Below, in pieces: positions 15,152-23,690 of a DNA stretch of 43,728 bases (position 1 is the stretch's first letter; every line of letters starts with the position of its first letter). Where the stretch lies: positions 1-43,728 of the forward strand of contig DAINQU010000023.1 of assembly GCA_036742455.1 (NCBI GenBank), given 5' to 3'. The stretch is from CAIKZZ01 sp036742455 (lineage in GTDB: Bacteria > Pseudomonadota > Gammaproteobacteria > Steroidobacterales > Steroidobacteraceae). The position numbers and the translations under genes were made by a program. The notes beneath the pieces were generated by a model. That model was not told the DNA's origin. It did not search any database and was given only the letters and a program-made list of their open reading frames with translations.

Positions 15152-15778
15152 ATGACGGACGTTTTGTATCTGCACCCGGACAACCCGCAGGTGCGCTTTG
15201 TGCGCCAGGCGGTGGCCGCGTTGCAAAAAGGCGCGCTGATCGCCTATCCGACCGACAGCTGCTACGCCTTCGGCTGGCGGCTCGAGGACAAGAGCGCCAT
15301 GGAGCGGGTGGCGCGGCTACGCGCCTTCGACAAGCGCCACCACTACACGCTGGTCTGCCGGGATCTGGCTGAGATCGCCAAATACGCCCGGGTCGAGAAC
15401 TGGCAGTACCGGCTGCTAAAGCTTGCGACCCCGGGGCCTTACACGTTCATCCTCGAGGCCACCAAAGAGGTGCCGAAGCGGCTCATGAACGAAAAACGCC
15501 GCACCTTAGGCCTGCGCGTGCCGGACCATCCGGTGGTCGCGATGCTGCTCGAGGAACTCGGCGAGCCGATCATGAGCTCGACGCTCGCCCTGCCGGGCGA
15601 CGAGTTCCCGCTCAGCGACCCCACCGAGATCGCCGACCGGCTGGACGGGCAGGTCGACCTCGTCCTCGACAACGGCGTCTGCGGCTTGGAGCCGACCACC
15701 GTCCTCGACCTCGTCGGCGGGGTCAGCGTGGTCCGCCGCGGCAAGGGCGACCTCAAGGCCCTCGGCATCGAAGCGTAG
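15152..15778 (+). CDS. yciO: Sua5/YciO/YrdC-family protein YciO
   Basis: 208 residues. The Sua5/YrdC fold is shown by GALIAYPTDSCYAFGWRLED, RLRAFDKRHHYTLVCRDL and TPGPYTFILEATKEVPKRLM, then TLGLRVPDHPVV. The YciO subfamily pattern (KRHHYTLVCRDL) is clear. YrdC relatives make threonylcarbamoyl-AMP for tRNA t6A; YciO itself appears not to replace YrdC and its role is uncertain. I use the ATG at 15152 (MTDVLYLHPDNP). It is divergent from yciB with ~80 bp between start codons. Confidence 0.9.
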   Translation: MTDVLYLHPDNPQVRFVRQAVAALQKGALIAYPTDSCYAFGWRLEDKSAMERVARLRAFDKRHHYTLVCRDLAEIAKYARVENWQYRLLKLATPGPYTFILEATKEVPKRLMNEKRRTLGLRVPDHPVVAMLLEELGEPIMSSTLALPGDEFPLSDPTEIADRLDGQVDLVLDNGVCGLEPTTVLDLVGGVSVVRRGKGDLKALGIEA

Positions 15779-15876
15779 CCGCGGCCCCTCCCGTATAATC
15801 GGGCGTCGCACCCCGGTGGGGCGCGACGGTGCGCGCGATACGCGCGCATCATCCCGATGGAACAAAGAATAAAGTC

Positions 15877-16539
15877 ATGGACTTAGGTCAAATACTTCGC
15901 GCGGTTTCTGTGATCGTGTTGCCCTGGCTCCTCGCGGTCACGGTGCCGACGATCGCGCGCGCGCGGATGGCGGTCGCCCTCGGCGACCCCACCCCGGCCG
16001 TGCGCGGCAAGGTGTCCTTGAACCCACTCGACTACGCCGACCCCGTCGGCACGGTGATCCTGCCGGTGCTGATGCTGGCCTCGCGCTTGCCCTTCCTCTT
16101 TGGCTGGTCGAAGCCCTCGCACATCGACCCGCGCAACTTCGCGCACCCGCGCGTGGACCTCGCCATCGTCTCGGCGGTGGTGCCGATCGCCGGGGTCGTG
16201 ATGGCCTGGCTCTGGGCCATCGCCGGGTTCTCGCTCGCCGAACGCGGCCTCTTTGGGCACGGCGCGCCGGCCTACTGGGTCTATGAGATGGCCAAAGCCG
16301 GCCTGCGCATCAACCTCTTCTTCGCCGCGATCAACTTCCTGCCGATCCCGCCCTTTGCCGGCGGGCGTATCCTCATGGGCGTGCTGCCCTTGCCGATGGC
16401 GCGTCGCTTGGTGCGCATCGAGCCCTACGGGCAGTGGATCGTGATCGGCCTGTTGTTGCTCGAAGGGTGGGGCGTCATTGCCATGCTCGGTCCCTTCGTC
16501 GCGTGGCTCGAGAGCGCCGTGCTCGCGCTCACCCCGTAA
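15877..16539 (+). CDS. Site-2-protease-like membrane protein without catalytic residues
   Basis: 220 residues, about five membrane segments, clearly of the M50/S2P (YwhC-like) family: ARMAVALGDPTPAVRGKVSL, NPLDYADPVGTVILPVL, and NFLPIPPFAGGRILMGVLPL near the C-terminus. In active members the first helix reads HExxH and the last motif NxxPxPPLDGG. Here HExxH is PTIAR (residues 24-28) and the Asp is Ala (residue 161). All three kinds of zinc or catalytic residue are thus missing, while the structural motifs LNPLxxxDPxGT and PIPP are intact. I infer a pseudoprotease with a conserved fold. It lies upstream of trpS, as the active homologue often does. Confidence 0.85.
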   Translation: MDLGQILRAVSVIVLPWLLAVTVPTIARARMAVALGDPTPAVRGKVSLNPLDYADPVGTVILPVLMLASRLPFLFGWSKPSHIDPRNFAHPRVDLAIVSAVVPIAGVVMAWLWAIAGFSLAERGLFGHGAPAYWVYEMAKAGLRINLFFAAINFLPIPPFAGGRILMGVLPLPMARRLVRIEPYGQWIVIGLLLLEGWGVIAMLGPFVAWLESAVLALTP

Positions 16540-16574
16540 GTTTTACCCCCGTCCTGTCGTCGGAGTCTGCTTCC

Positions 16575-17792
16575 TTGGCCAACACCTCGCACAACGCCCG
16601 CGTCCTGTCCGGTATGCGCCCGACCGGTGCTCTGCACCTCGGCAACTACCACGGCGCCCTGAAGAACTGGGTCGACCTGCAGTACCAGCACGAGTGCTTT
16701 TTCTTCATCGCCGACTGGCACGCCCTGACCACGGGCTACGAGGACACCTCGCAGATCGAGGAACACACCTGGCAGATGGTCATCGACTGGCTCGGCGCGG
16801 GCTTGAACCCGTCGGCGGCGACGCTGTTCATCCAGTCCAAGGTGCCCGAGCACGCGGAACTGCACCTCCTTCTGTCGATGATCACGCCGCTCGGCTGGCT
16901 CGAGCGCGTGCCGACCTTCAAGGATCAGCAGGAACAGCTGAAGGAAAAGGACCTCGCCACCTACGGGTTCTTGGGCTACCCGCTCCTGCAGAGCGCGGAC
17001 ATCCTCATCTACCGGCCGCGCTACGTGCCGGTCGGCGAAGACCAGGTCGCCCACGTCGAGATCACCCGCGAAGTCGCGCGCCGCTTCAACCACATCTACG
17101 GGCGCGAAAAGGACTTTGAGGAAAAGGCCGAGAAGGCGCTGAAGCGCCTGGGCGGCAAGACCGCCGAGCTCTACCGCGAGCTGCGCCGCGCCTACCAGAC
17201 GAGCGGCGACGCCTCGGCACTCGAGAAGGCCGCGACGCTCCTGACCGGCAACGCGCACCTGACCATCGCCGACCAAGAGCGTCTGCAGGGCTACCTCGAG
17301 GGCACCGGGCGGATGATCCTGCCCGAGCCCGACGTGCTCTTGACCGCCACCCCGAAGGTGCCGGGTCTCGACGGTCGCAAGATGTCGAAGTCCTACGGCA
17401 ACACCATCGGCCTGCGCGAGGACACCGACTCGGTCGCGAAGAAGCTGAAGGGCATGAAGACCGACCCGTCGCGCATGCGCCGCACCGACGTCGGCAACCC
17501 CGACGTCTGCCCGGTGTTCGACCTGCACAAGATCTACTCCTCCGAGGAGACCCGCACGTGGGCCGCGGCCGGCTGCCGCTCGGCCGGGATCGGCTGCATC
17601 GAGTGCAAGAAGCCGCTGATCGACGCCGTGGTCGTCGAGATCGAGACGATCCGGACCCGCGCCCGCGAGTACGAAGAGAACCGCGACGCCGTGCGCGAGA
17701 TCATCCAGGCCGGTTGCGAGAAGGCCCGTGAGGCGGCACGCGACACGATGGACGAAGTCCGCTCGGCCATGGGCCTTGGGTACCGCGGATGA
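16575..17792 (+). CDS. trpS: Tryptophanyl-tRNA synthetase
   Basis: A class Ic synthetase charging tRNA-Trp. The HIGH-like motif is in MRPTGALHLGNYHGALKNW, the KMSKS motif in DGRKMSKSYGNTIGL. The protein is of the ~400-residue type with an insertion, including a Cys pair region (AAGCRSAGIGCIECKK) that may hold a metal or iron-sulfur site in this subfamily. I start at the TTG at 16575 (LANTSHNARVLSG) because GGAG lies nine bases upstream and the family begins there; there is no suitable ATG. Its stop overlaps the scpA start (ATGA), the beginning of a tightly coupled trpS-scpA-scpB-rluB operon. Confidence 0.94.
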   Translation: MANTSHNARVLSGMRPTGALHLGNYHGALKNWVDLQYQHECFFFIADWHALTTGYEDTSQIEEHTWQMVIDWLGAGLNPSAATLFIQSKVPEHAELHLLLSMITPLGWLERVPTFKDQQEQLKEKDLATYGFLGYPLLQSADILIYRPRYVPVGEDQVAHVEITREVARRFNHIYGREKDFEEKAEKALKRLGGKTAELYRELRRAYQTSGDASALEKAATLLTGNAHLTIADQERLQGYLEGTGRMILPEPDVLLTATPKVPGLDGRKMSKSYGNTIGLREDTDSVAKKLKGMKTDPSRMRRTDVGNPDVCPVFDLHKIYSSEETRTWAAAGCRSAGIGCIECKKPLIDAVVVEIETIRTRAREYEENRDAVREIIQAGCEKAREAARDTMDEVRSAMGLGYRG

Positions 17793-18838
17793 GCGCACCG
17801 ACGGCTCCCGAGGTCCCGGAGACCGCCGACGAGGCGCACGCGCGCGAAGGCGCCGAGCTTCTGGCGACGCTCGCGGCCGAAGACGCGGCCGCGGCGGCGC
17901 AGGCGGCGGCCGACGCCCCCTTGCCGATGCCCGTCGAGCAGATCCCGCTGCCGAGCCCGCAGCAGGGCGAGATGCCCTTTGCGATCGTCGACGGCGAGCC
18001 GTTGACCGAGCCGCCGAAGGATCTGTACATCCCGCCGCAGGCGCTCAAGGTGTTCTTGGAGGCCTTCGAGGGACCGCTTGACCTCCTCTTGTACCTGATC
18101 CGTCGCCAGAACCTCGACATTCTCGACATCCCGATCGCCGAGATCACGCGTCAGTACCTCGAGTACATCGACCTGATGCAGACGCTCGAGCTCGAGCTTG
18201 CCGGTGAGTACCTCCTCATGGCCGCCATGCTCGCCGAGATCAAGTCGCGGCTGCTCCTGCCGCGCCCGTCCACGGGCGAGGCCGAAGAGGACGATCCGCG
18301 CGCCGAACTCGTGCGCCGCCTGCAGGAGTACGAGCGCTACAAGAAAGCCGCCGAGGACGTCGACCAGTTAAAGCGTGTCGACCGCGACGTGTACGTGGCC
18401 TCCGCCGAGATCGTCGAGCGCAAGGTGGCCCAGGTGCTGCCGGACGTGACGCTCAAAGAGATGCTGCTGGCGTTCAAGGACGTGATCCAACGCGCCGCGA
18501 TGTTCGCGCACCACACCGTCACGCGCGAGCGCCTCTCGGTGCGCCAGCGCATGAGCGAGATCTTGGAGCGCTTGCACAGCGGGGAGTTCGTGGGGTTCAC
18601 GACGCTCTTTACGGTGGAGGAGGGGCGCATGGGCGTGACCGTCACCTTCATCGCGGTGCTCGAGCTCGTGCGCGAAGGCCTGCTCGAACTCGTGCAGGCC
18701 GACAGCGACGGCGTCGCGCCGCTGCACGTGCGTCCCGCGCAAGGGCGCGCCCCATCCGAGGCTGCGAACGACGCAGCCCCAACCCCCGCGGCTGCCGCGG
18801 GTGCGGTCGCGGTCGCGGCCGAGAGTGAGGATCTATGA
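17789..18838 (+). CDS. scpA: Segregation and condensation protein A
   Basis: The kleisin subunit that bridges Smc heads. The core runs from about residue 85: VFLEAFEGPLDLLLYLIRRQ, then NLDILDIPIAEITRQYLEYI, then EYLLMAAMLAEIKSRLLLPR. A C-terminal winged helix (MGVTVTFIAVLELVREGLLE) contacts Smc. An Ala/Glu/Pro-rich N-terminal extension of ~85 residues and an Ala-rich tail are unlike the shorter B. subtilis protein. It overlaps trpS by 4 bp and scpB by 4 bp. Its partner smc lies 11 kb to the left on the same strand. Confidence 0.96.
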   Translation: MSAPTAPEVPETADEAHAREGAELLATLAAEDAAAAAQAAADAPLPMPVEQIPLPSPQQGEMPFAIVDGEPLTEPPKDLYIPPQALKVFLEAFEGPLDLLLYLIRRQNLDILDIPIAEITRQYLEYIDLMQTLELELAGEYLLMAAMLAEIKSRLLLPRPSTGEAEEDDPRAELVRRLQEYERYKKAAEDVDQLKRVDRDVYVASAEIVERKVAQVLPDVTLKEMLLAFKDVIQRAAMFAHHTVTRERLSVRQRMSEILERLHSGEFVGFTTLFTVEEGRMGVTVTFIAVLELVREGLLELVQADSDGVAPLHVRPAQGRAPSEAANDAAPTPAAAAGAVAVAAESEDL

Positions 18839-19530
18839 CGGAAGCCGATATCCAAAACGTGATCGAGGCGGCGCTGCTCGCCGCCGGTCGCCCGTTGTCC
18901 GTGGTCGAACTGCGCGAGCTCTTCGACGAGTTCGATCGCCCGGAGCTGGCGCAGATCGATGCCGGTGTCGCGGCGCTCGCCGAGCACTACACCGATCGCG
19001 GCGTGGAACTCAAAGAGGTCGCGAGCGGCTGGCGCATCCAGGTGCGCGAGGCCTACGCGACGCCGGTGTCGCGACTCTGGGCCGAGCGGCCCACCAAGTA
19101 CTCGCGCGCACTCTTAGAGACGCTCGCGCTCGTCGCCTACCGACAGCCGATCACCCGCGGCGAGATCGAGGACATCCGCGGCGTCGCCGTGAACCCGAAC
19201 ATCATCCGCACGCTCATCGAGCGCGATTGGGTGCGCGTGATCGGCCACCGCGAAGTGCCGGGTCGTCCGGAACTGCTCGCCACCACCAAAGTGTTCTTGG
19301 ACTACTTCGGCCTGCGCACGCTCGACGATCTGCCGACGCTCGCGCAGCTGAAGGACGTCGAGTCGCTCGGCGTGCAACTCGAGTTTGAGGCGAAGCTGCC
19401 GGAGGCGGCCGAGGTGCAGGCCGAACTCGTCGACAGCGGCGACCTGGAGGCCGAGGACACGGCCGCCGACGCCGCGACGAGCGCGCCGGCGGAGTCGACC
19501 CCGATGCCCGCCGCGGAGGCGGGCGGATGA
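18835..19530 (+). CDS. scpB: Segregation and condensation protein B
   Basis: 231 residues with two winged-helix domains: NVIEAALLAAGRPLSVVELR, then YSRALLETLALVAYRQPITR, then GEIEDIRGVAVNPNIIRTLI and EVPGRPELLATTKVFLDYFG. It binds ScpA in the Smc-ScpAB condensin. The C-terminal ~50 residues are acidic and Ala-rich, low complexity. Start and stop codons overlap scpA and the RluB-like gene (ATGA both times), so translation is coupled. Confidence 0.96.
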   Translation: MTEADIQNVIEAALLAAGRPLSVVELRELFDEFDRPELAQIDAGVAALAEHYTDRGVELKEVASGWRIQVREAYATPVSRLWAERPTKYSRALLETLALVAYRQPITRGEIEDIRGVAVNPNIIRTLIERDWVRVIGHREVPGRPELLATTKVFLDYFGLRTLDDLPTLAQLKDVESLGVQLEFEAKLPEAAEVQAELVDSGDLEAEDTAADAATSAPAESTPMPAAEAGG

Positions 19531-20408
19531 CCGGCGAACGGCTGCAAAAGGTGCTGGCCGCGGCCGGCATCGCCTCGCGCCGTGAATCGGAAAGCTGGAT
19601 CCGTGCCGGCCGCGTCACCGTGAACGGCCGAGTCGCCGAACTCGGTGCGCGCGTCGACGCCGACGACACCATTGCCATCGACGGCCGACGGCTGCGGCTC
19701 GACAAGTCGGCGCCCGAGGACCTCGTGCTCATTTACCACCGGCCGACCGGTGAGCCGTTGAAGTCCGAGACGGCGGCGCCCGGCGAGACCGCGAGCTCGA
19801 CCTACGAGCGTCTGCCGCCGATCCGTGGTCGGCGCTGGCTGCCGCTGTCGCCGCTCGCGCCCACCGACGGGGGCCTCGAAGTGTTTACCACCGACGGCAA
19901 GCTGCGCGAAGCGGCCGGTCGGCAGCACGCCGAGCTCGTCTCGGTGTACTCGGTGCGCATTGCCGGCGAACCGTCCGAAGAGTGGGTCGCGGCGTTGCCC
20001 GGACTCGCGGCGGGCTTGGCCGAACGTCCGTTTGAGATCTTGAGCGCCACGCTCGTCGGCGGCGAAGGCCGCAACCGCTGGATCGAGTGCGAAGTGAAGC
20101 GGGCGCACGGCCGTGACCTGCGCAACCTCGTGCTGTCGGCGGGGTTTGAGGTCAGTCGCGTGCTGCGCGTCAAATACGGCCCGGTGGTCCTCGAGCGCGG
20201 CGTGCCGCGCGGTCGCTCGATGGAACTGAAAGGCGAGGCGCGCGATGCGATCTATCGGGCGCTCGGCTTGCCGGCGCCGTCGGACGCTGCCCGAGACGAG
20301 GCGCGCGCGCTGCGCGCCACCGCTCGCCCCGAGCGTGCCGCGGGCGGTCGCAGCCCGGCGGCGGGTGGGGCGCGACGCCCCCGCAGCGGACCGCGTCGAC
20401 GCGACTGA
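19527..20408 (+). CDS. RluB-family pseudouridine synthase homologue lacking the catalytic Asp
   Basis: 293 residues. The S4 domain is normal (ERLQKVLAAAGIASRRESES, then GRVTVNGRVAELG). The synthase domain is recognisable (RLPPIRGRRWLPLSPL, then GLEVFTTDGKLREAAG, then HGRDLRNLVLSAGFEVSRVL). In RluB/RsuA enzymes the catalytic Asp is in GRLDxNTxGLLLFT; here the segment is SPLAPTDGGLEVFT, with Ala111 at the Asp position, and the preceding KPxG strand has become HRPTGEPL. The C-terminus is an Arg/Ala/Gly-rich tail. Position downstream of scpB is the usual place of rluB. It is either a catalytically dead RNA-binding remnant or an enzyme with a relocated nucleophile. Confidence 0.85.
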   Translation: MTGERLQKVLAAAGIASRRESESWIRAGRVTVNGRVAELGARVDADDTIAIDGRRLRLDKSAPEDLVLIYHRPTGEPLKSETAAPGETASSTYERLPPIRGRRWLPLSPLAPTDGGLEVFTTDGKLREAAGRQHAELVSVYSVRIAGEPSEEWVAALPGLAAGLAERPFEILSATLVGGEGRNRWIECEVKRAHGRDLRNLVLSAGFEVSRVLRVKYGPVVLERGVPRGRSMELKGEARDAIYRALGLPAPSDAARDEARALRATARPERAAGGRSPAAGGARRPRSGPRRRD

Positions 20409-20651
20409 GCGTCGGCGCGTCGCTCCTCGTAGTGCCCTCAGCGACCGGGCCGTGGCCGGGCGGTCGCGGCGCGCTGTCATGCCATTGCCACAATCGCCGA
20501 CTAGTGTCGTGTTATCAAAGCCTTGGATCGCGTATTTGACATAACACAGCACGGTTATCGAGCGCAGTCCGTGGAGGACTGCAGGCCGGGCGGCGACGCG
20601 CCGGCGAGCCTTCGGTGACCTGCCCGATGAGACACACAGAGGGTCGCGCAC
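20409..20651 (+). promoter_or_regulatory. Structured leader and possible operator upstream of the isochorismatase-like gene
   Basis: Contains an inverted repeat GTGTTAT (20509-20515) / ATAACAC (20541-20547), with partial matching extending outward, and a TTGACA at 20536-20541 that could be a -35 box; no clear -10 follows. Downstream are a perfect 7-bp hairpin GCAGTCC-GTGGA-GGACTGC (20564-20582) and a second potential stem AGGC..GCCT enclosing CGGCG-ACG-CGCCG. I could not match it to a known riboswitch class. Confidence 0.4.
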
Positions 20652-21263
20652 ATGGTTCCGAGCAAGACTGCGGTCATCTTAGTGGGTTACCAGAACGACT
20701 ACTTTGCCAAGGACGGCATTCTGCGCGGCGTGATCGAACCGGTCTCGAGCGTCGATACGGTGCTTGAGAAATCGGTGGCGTTCGTTAACGCCCTGGCGCC
20801 GAGCGACGTCATGTTGATCTCAACGCCGATCGTGCTGACGCCGGAGTACCGCGCGTTGGCCTCGCCCGTCGGCATCTTGAATGCGATCAAAGAATCCGGC
20901 GCGTTTGCCAGCGGCACCGTCGGCGCCGACCACATCCCCGAGTTGAAAGCGCTCGGCGATCGGGTGGCCTACGTGCACGGCAAAGTGGGCTTCAACGCGT
21001 TCTCGAACACCGACCTCGGCGACGTGCTGCAGCGGCGGGGCATCGAGAACGTCCTCGTCGCCGGGATGGTGACCTCGCTGTGCATCGACTCGACCGGCCG
21101 AGCCGCGTACGAGCGCGGCTACAACGTGGCCATCGTTGCCGACTGCACCTCGGCGCGCACGGAAACCGAACAGCGCTTTTTCTGCGAGCACGTCTTCCCG
21201 CTGTACGGTCGCACGACGACGAGCGTTGAGGTGCTGGCGGAACTCGGGCTCGCCACGCACTGA
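20652..21263 (+). CDS. Isochorismatase-fold cysteine hydrolase, Asp-less
   Basis: 203 residues of the isochorismatase-like family. The nucleophile Cys144 sits in AGMVTSLCIDSTGRAAYERG and the Lys in YVHGKVGFNAFSNTDL (Lys111). The catalytic Asp, normally in DMQNDF, is replaced by Gly12 in VILVGYQNDYFAKDG. The C-terminal part (ARTETEQRFFCEHVFPLYGR) is unlike nicotinamidases. The gene ends 8 bp before a hybrid histidine kinase on the same strand, so the two are probably co-transcribed. It may make or remove the kinase's ligand, or act as a sensor itself. The substrate cannot be named. Confidence 0.8.
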   Translation: MVPSKTAVILVGYQNDYFAKDGILRGVIEPVSSVDTVLEKSVAFVNALAPSDVMLISTPIVLTPEYRALASPVGILNAIKESGAFASGTVGADHIPELKALGDRVAYVHGKVGFNAFSNTDLGDVLQRRGIENVLVAGMVTSLCIDSTGRAAYERGYNVAIVADCTSARTETEQRFFCEHVFPLYGRTTTSVEVLAELGLATH

Positions 21264-21271
21264 CGTCCGTC

Positions 21272-23686
21272 ATGCCGCCGCCCCCGTCGGATCCGCGGAC
21301 GCTCGCGACGGACCTGCACGTCGCCGCCACCAATCGACTGACCGAAGCGTTGGTCGAGTCGGAGACGCGTTTTCGGCGACGCATCGAGTTGCTGCGCGAT
21401 GTCGTCTTCGAGACCGACGCCCGCGGTCATCTCGTCTTTTTAAACCCGGCCTGGCGCGAGCTGTGGGGCGATGCGCCCGAGCAGGCCTTGGGCATGCCCC
21501 TGACGCGGTTTTTGGCACCGGAGGGCGGCTTCACGGGCGGCGCGGGGCTCGGCGACCACCCGGACGCGCCGCACGCCAAGGTCACCGGCCGACTGACGCG
21601 CCCGGACGGGCAGGTGCGCTGGGTCGAGATCTCCGCCGCGCCGCTGCGCGGCGGTGGCAGCGTGGGGGTCATCCAAGACATCACCGCCGAGAAGGTCGCG
21701 CGCGACGAGCTCGCCAAACTCTCCATCGTCGCCAGCTCCACCGACAACATGGTGGTGATCACCAACGCGCAGATCGAGATCGAGTGGGTCAACCGCGCCT
21801 TTGAAGAGCGCACCGGCTACCGCTTGGAGGAGATCGTCGGGCGCAACCCGGGGGAGTTGCTGCAAGGGCCGCAGACCGACGCTGCTGTAGTGGGGCGCTT
21901 GCGCGACGCCATTGGCGTCGGTGCGTCGGTGGACGAGGAGATCTTGAACTACACCCGCACGGGCGAGCCGTACTGGGTGCACTTGCAGATCACCGCCGTG
22001 CACGACGACGACGGCGCGATCACCCGCTACATCGCGGTGCAGTCGGACACCACCGAGCGCAAACGCTACGTGCAAGAAGTGCTCGAGCAAAAGGCCGTGC
22101 TCGAGGAGCGAGTCCAGCAACGCACCGCCGAGCTCGTCTGCGCCAAAGAGCAAGCCGAGGCCGCGACCGTCGCCAAGTCGGCGTTCATCGCCAACGTCAG
22201 TCACGAGATCCGCACGCCCTTGCAGGCCATCATCGGCTTTACCCACCTGTTCCAACACACGGCGTTGGATGCCCAGCAGCGCGATTATCTGGAGAAGATG
22301 GTCAAGGCGGCGAACGGCTTGATGGGGCTGATCAACGACGTGCTCGATTTTTCGAAAATCGAATCGGGGACGACGGTCTTAAAGAAAGAGCCGTTCGCGC
22401 TCGATGCGGTGTTCGCCAACGTCCAATCGATCATCGGCACGCTCGCCGCGCAGAAGGGGCTGCGCTTTGACGTCGAGTACGTGCACGCAGGTCGGCTCTC
22501 GCTGATCGGCGACGGCCTGCGCCTCGAGCAGATCTTGTTGAACCTCGCCAACAACGCGGTGAAGTTCACGCAGCGCGGCGCGGTCTCGATCCAGTGTCGC
22601 AGCGAGCCGCTCGAGGGCGCGCGCGTGCGCTTGGCGTTTTGCGTGCGCGACACCGGCATCGGCGTGGACCCGCAGCAAGCCTCGCAGTTGTTCAACGCGT
22701 TTTTCCAGGCCGACAACTCCGCCAAACGCACTTACGGGGGCGCGGGTCTCGGGCTTGCCATCGCCAAGCGCCTCGCCGAGGAGATGGGCGGTCAGATCGG
22801 CTTCACCAGCACCGTGGGCGTCGGCAGCCAGTTTTGGTTCACCGTCGAGATGGACGTTGCGATCGGCGTGGAACCGTTGGTCGCGTCCGTGCACGCGCCG
22901 GACGCGGCGCAGGTGGGCTGGAGCTTGCAGGGCAAACGCGTGTTGGTGGCCGAAGACAACGAGTACAACCAACAGATCTTGGCCGAACTGCTGTTTGCGG
23001 TCGGCGTCCGCGTGACGCTCGCGTCCAACGGCGCGCAGGCGATCGACGCGCTCACGCTGTCGGACACCTTCGATGCGGTGATCATGGACGTGCAGATGCC
23101 GGAGATGGACGGGCTCGCGGCGGTGCGGCGGATCCGCGCGCTCCCGCGCTTTGCGACACTGCCGATCATCGCCATGACCGCGAACGCCTCGGCGGAGGAT
23201 CGCGCCGCGTGCGTGGCCGCCGGGATGAGCGACTACGAGTCGAAGCCGATCGATCCGCCGCGGCTCTACCGAACGCTGGAGCGCTGGATCGGACGACCGC
23301 TGTCGCCGAGCGCCGCGCCGATGGCCGCACCGGCCGCTGCACCGGCGGACACCGCGCCGTGGGTGGATCGCAGCGTGCTGCTCACTCTCTTGCAACAGGA
23401 CACGGCCAAGACCGCCCGCTTTGCCCAGCACTTCGTCGACACGACACGCCGCTCGCTCGACGCGATGCAGCAGGCGTTGAGCGAAGGCGACCTGCGCCAC
23501 CTCGGCATCCTGGCCCACGGCGTCAAGTCGGCCGCCGCCACCGTGGGCGCGCCGGCCCTCGCCGCCGCCTGCGCCACGCTCGAGCAGCAGTGTCGCAGCG
23601 ACGGGGCTGCGGCCGCGGCAGCGACCTTGCAGCGGATCGTCGATCTGTACGAGCGCGCAAGCGCGGAGTTGCTCGCGCCGCTGTGA
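21272..23686 (+). CDS. Hybrid sensor histidine kinase: PAS-PAS-HisKA-HATPase-REC-HPt
   Basis: 804 residues without membrane segments, so cytoplasmic. The first PAS is around residues 35-140 (ETDARGHLVFLNPAWRELWG), the second around 145-270. The second has a LOV-like stretch GRNPGELLQGPQTD but lacks the flavin-binding Cys of GRNCRFLQ. A short coiled coil leads to HisKA (NVSHEIRTPLQAIIGFTH). HATPase motifs are NLANNAVKFT, DTGIGV and GGAGLGLAI. The receiver has VLVAEDNEYNQQIL and the phospho-acceptor Asp in AVIMDVQMPEMDG. The C-terminal HPt has the His in HGVKSAAATVGA. It forms a complete phosphorelay in one chain. It converges with the REC-EAL gene, 4 bp apart. Confidence 0.94.
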   Translation: MPPPPSDPRTLATDLHVAATNRLTEALVESETRFRRRIELLRDVVFETDARGHLVFLNPAWRELWGDAPEQALGMPLTRFLAPEGGFTGGAGLGDHPDAPHAKVTGRLTRPDGQVRWVEISAAPLRGGGSVGVIQDITAEKVARDELAKLSIVASSTDNMVVITNAQIEIEWVNRAFEERTGYRLEEIVGRNPGELLQGPQTDAAVVGRLRDAIGVGASVDEEILNYTRTGEPYWVHLQITAVHDDDGAITRYIAVQSDTTERKRYVQEVLEQKAVLEERVQQRTAELVCAKEQAEAATVAKSAFIANVSHEIRTPLQAIIGFTHLFQHTALDAQQRDYLEKMVKAANGLMGLINDVLDFSKIESGTTVLKKEPFALDAVFANVQSIIGTLAAQKGLRFDVEYVHAGRLSLIGDGLRLEQILLNLANNAVKFTQRGAVSIQCRSEPLEGARVRLAFCVRDTGIGVDPQQASQLFNAFFQADNSAKRTYGGAGLGLAIAKRLAEEMGGQIGFTSTVGVGSQFWFTVEMDVAIGVEPLVASVHAPDAAQVGWSLQGKRVLVAEDNEYNQQILAELLFAVGVRVTLASNGAQAIDALTLSDTFDAVIMDVQMPEMDGLAAVRRIRALPRFATLPIIAMTANASAEDRAACVAAGMSDYESKPIDPPRLYRTLERWIGRPLSPSAAPMAAPAAAPADTAPWVDRSVLLTLLQQDTAKTARFAQHFVDTTRRSLDAMQQALSEGDLRHLGILAHGVKSAAATVGAPALAAACATLEQQCRSDGAAAAAATLQRIVDLYERASAELLAPL

Positions 23687-23690
23687 GCGC

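Noticed and set aside
16425..17798. 457-residue minus-strand frame across trpS
   Set aside because: Antisense shadow; trpS on the plus strand has all class I motifs.
20560..20620. Guanidine-II (mini-ykkC) or other known riboswitch
   Set aside because: The loops do not give the paired ACGR tetraloops, and no other consensus core is visible.
21700..22060. LOV photoreceptor domain in the hybrid kinase
   Set aside because: The second PAS has a LOV-like GRNPGELLQGPQTD but lacks the flavin-binding Cys.
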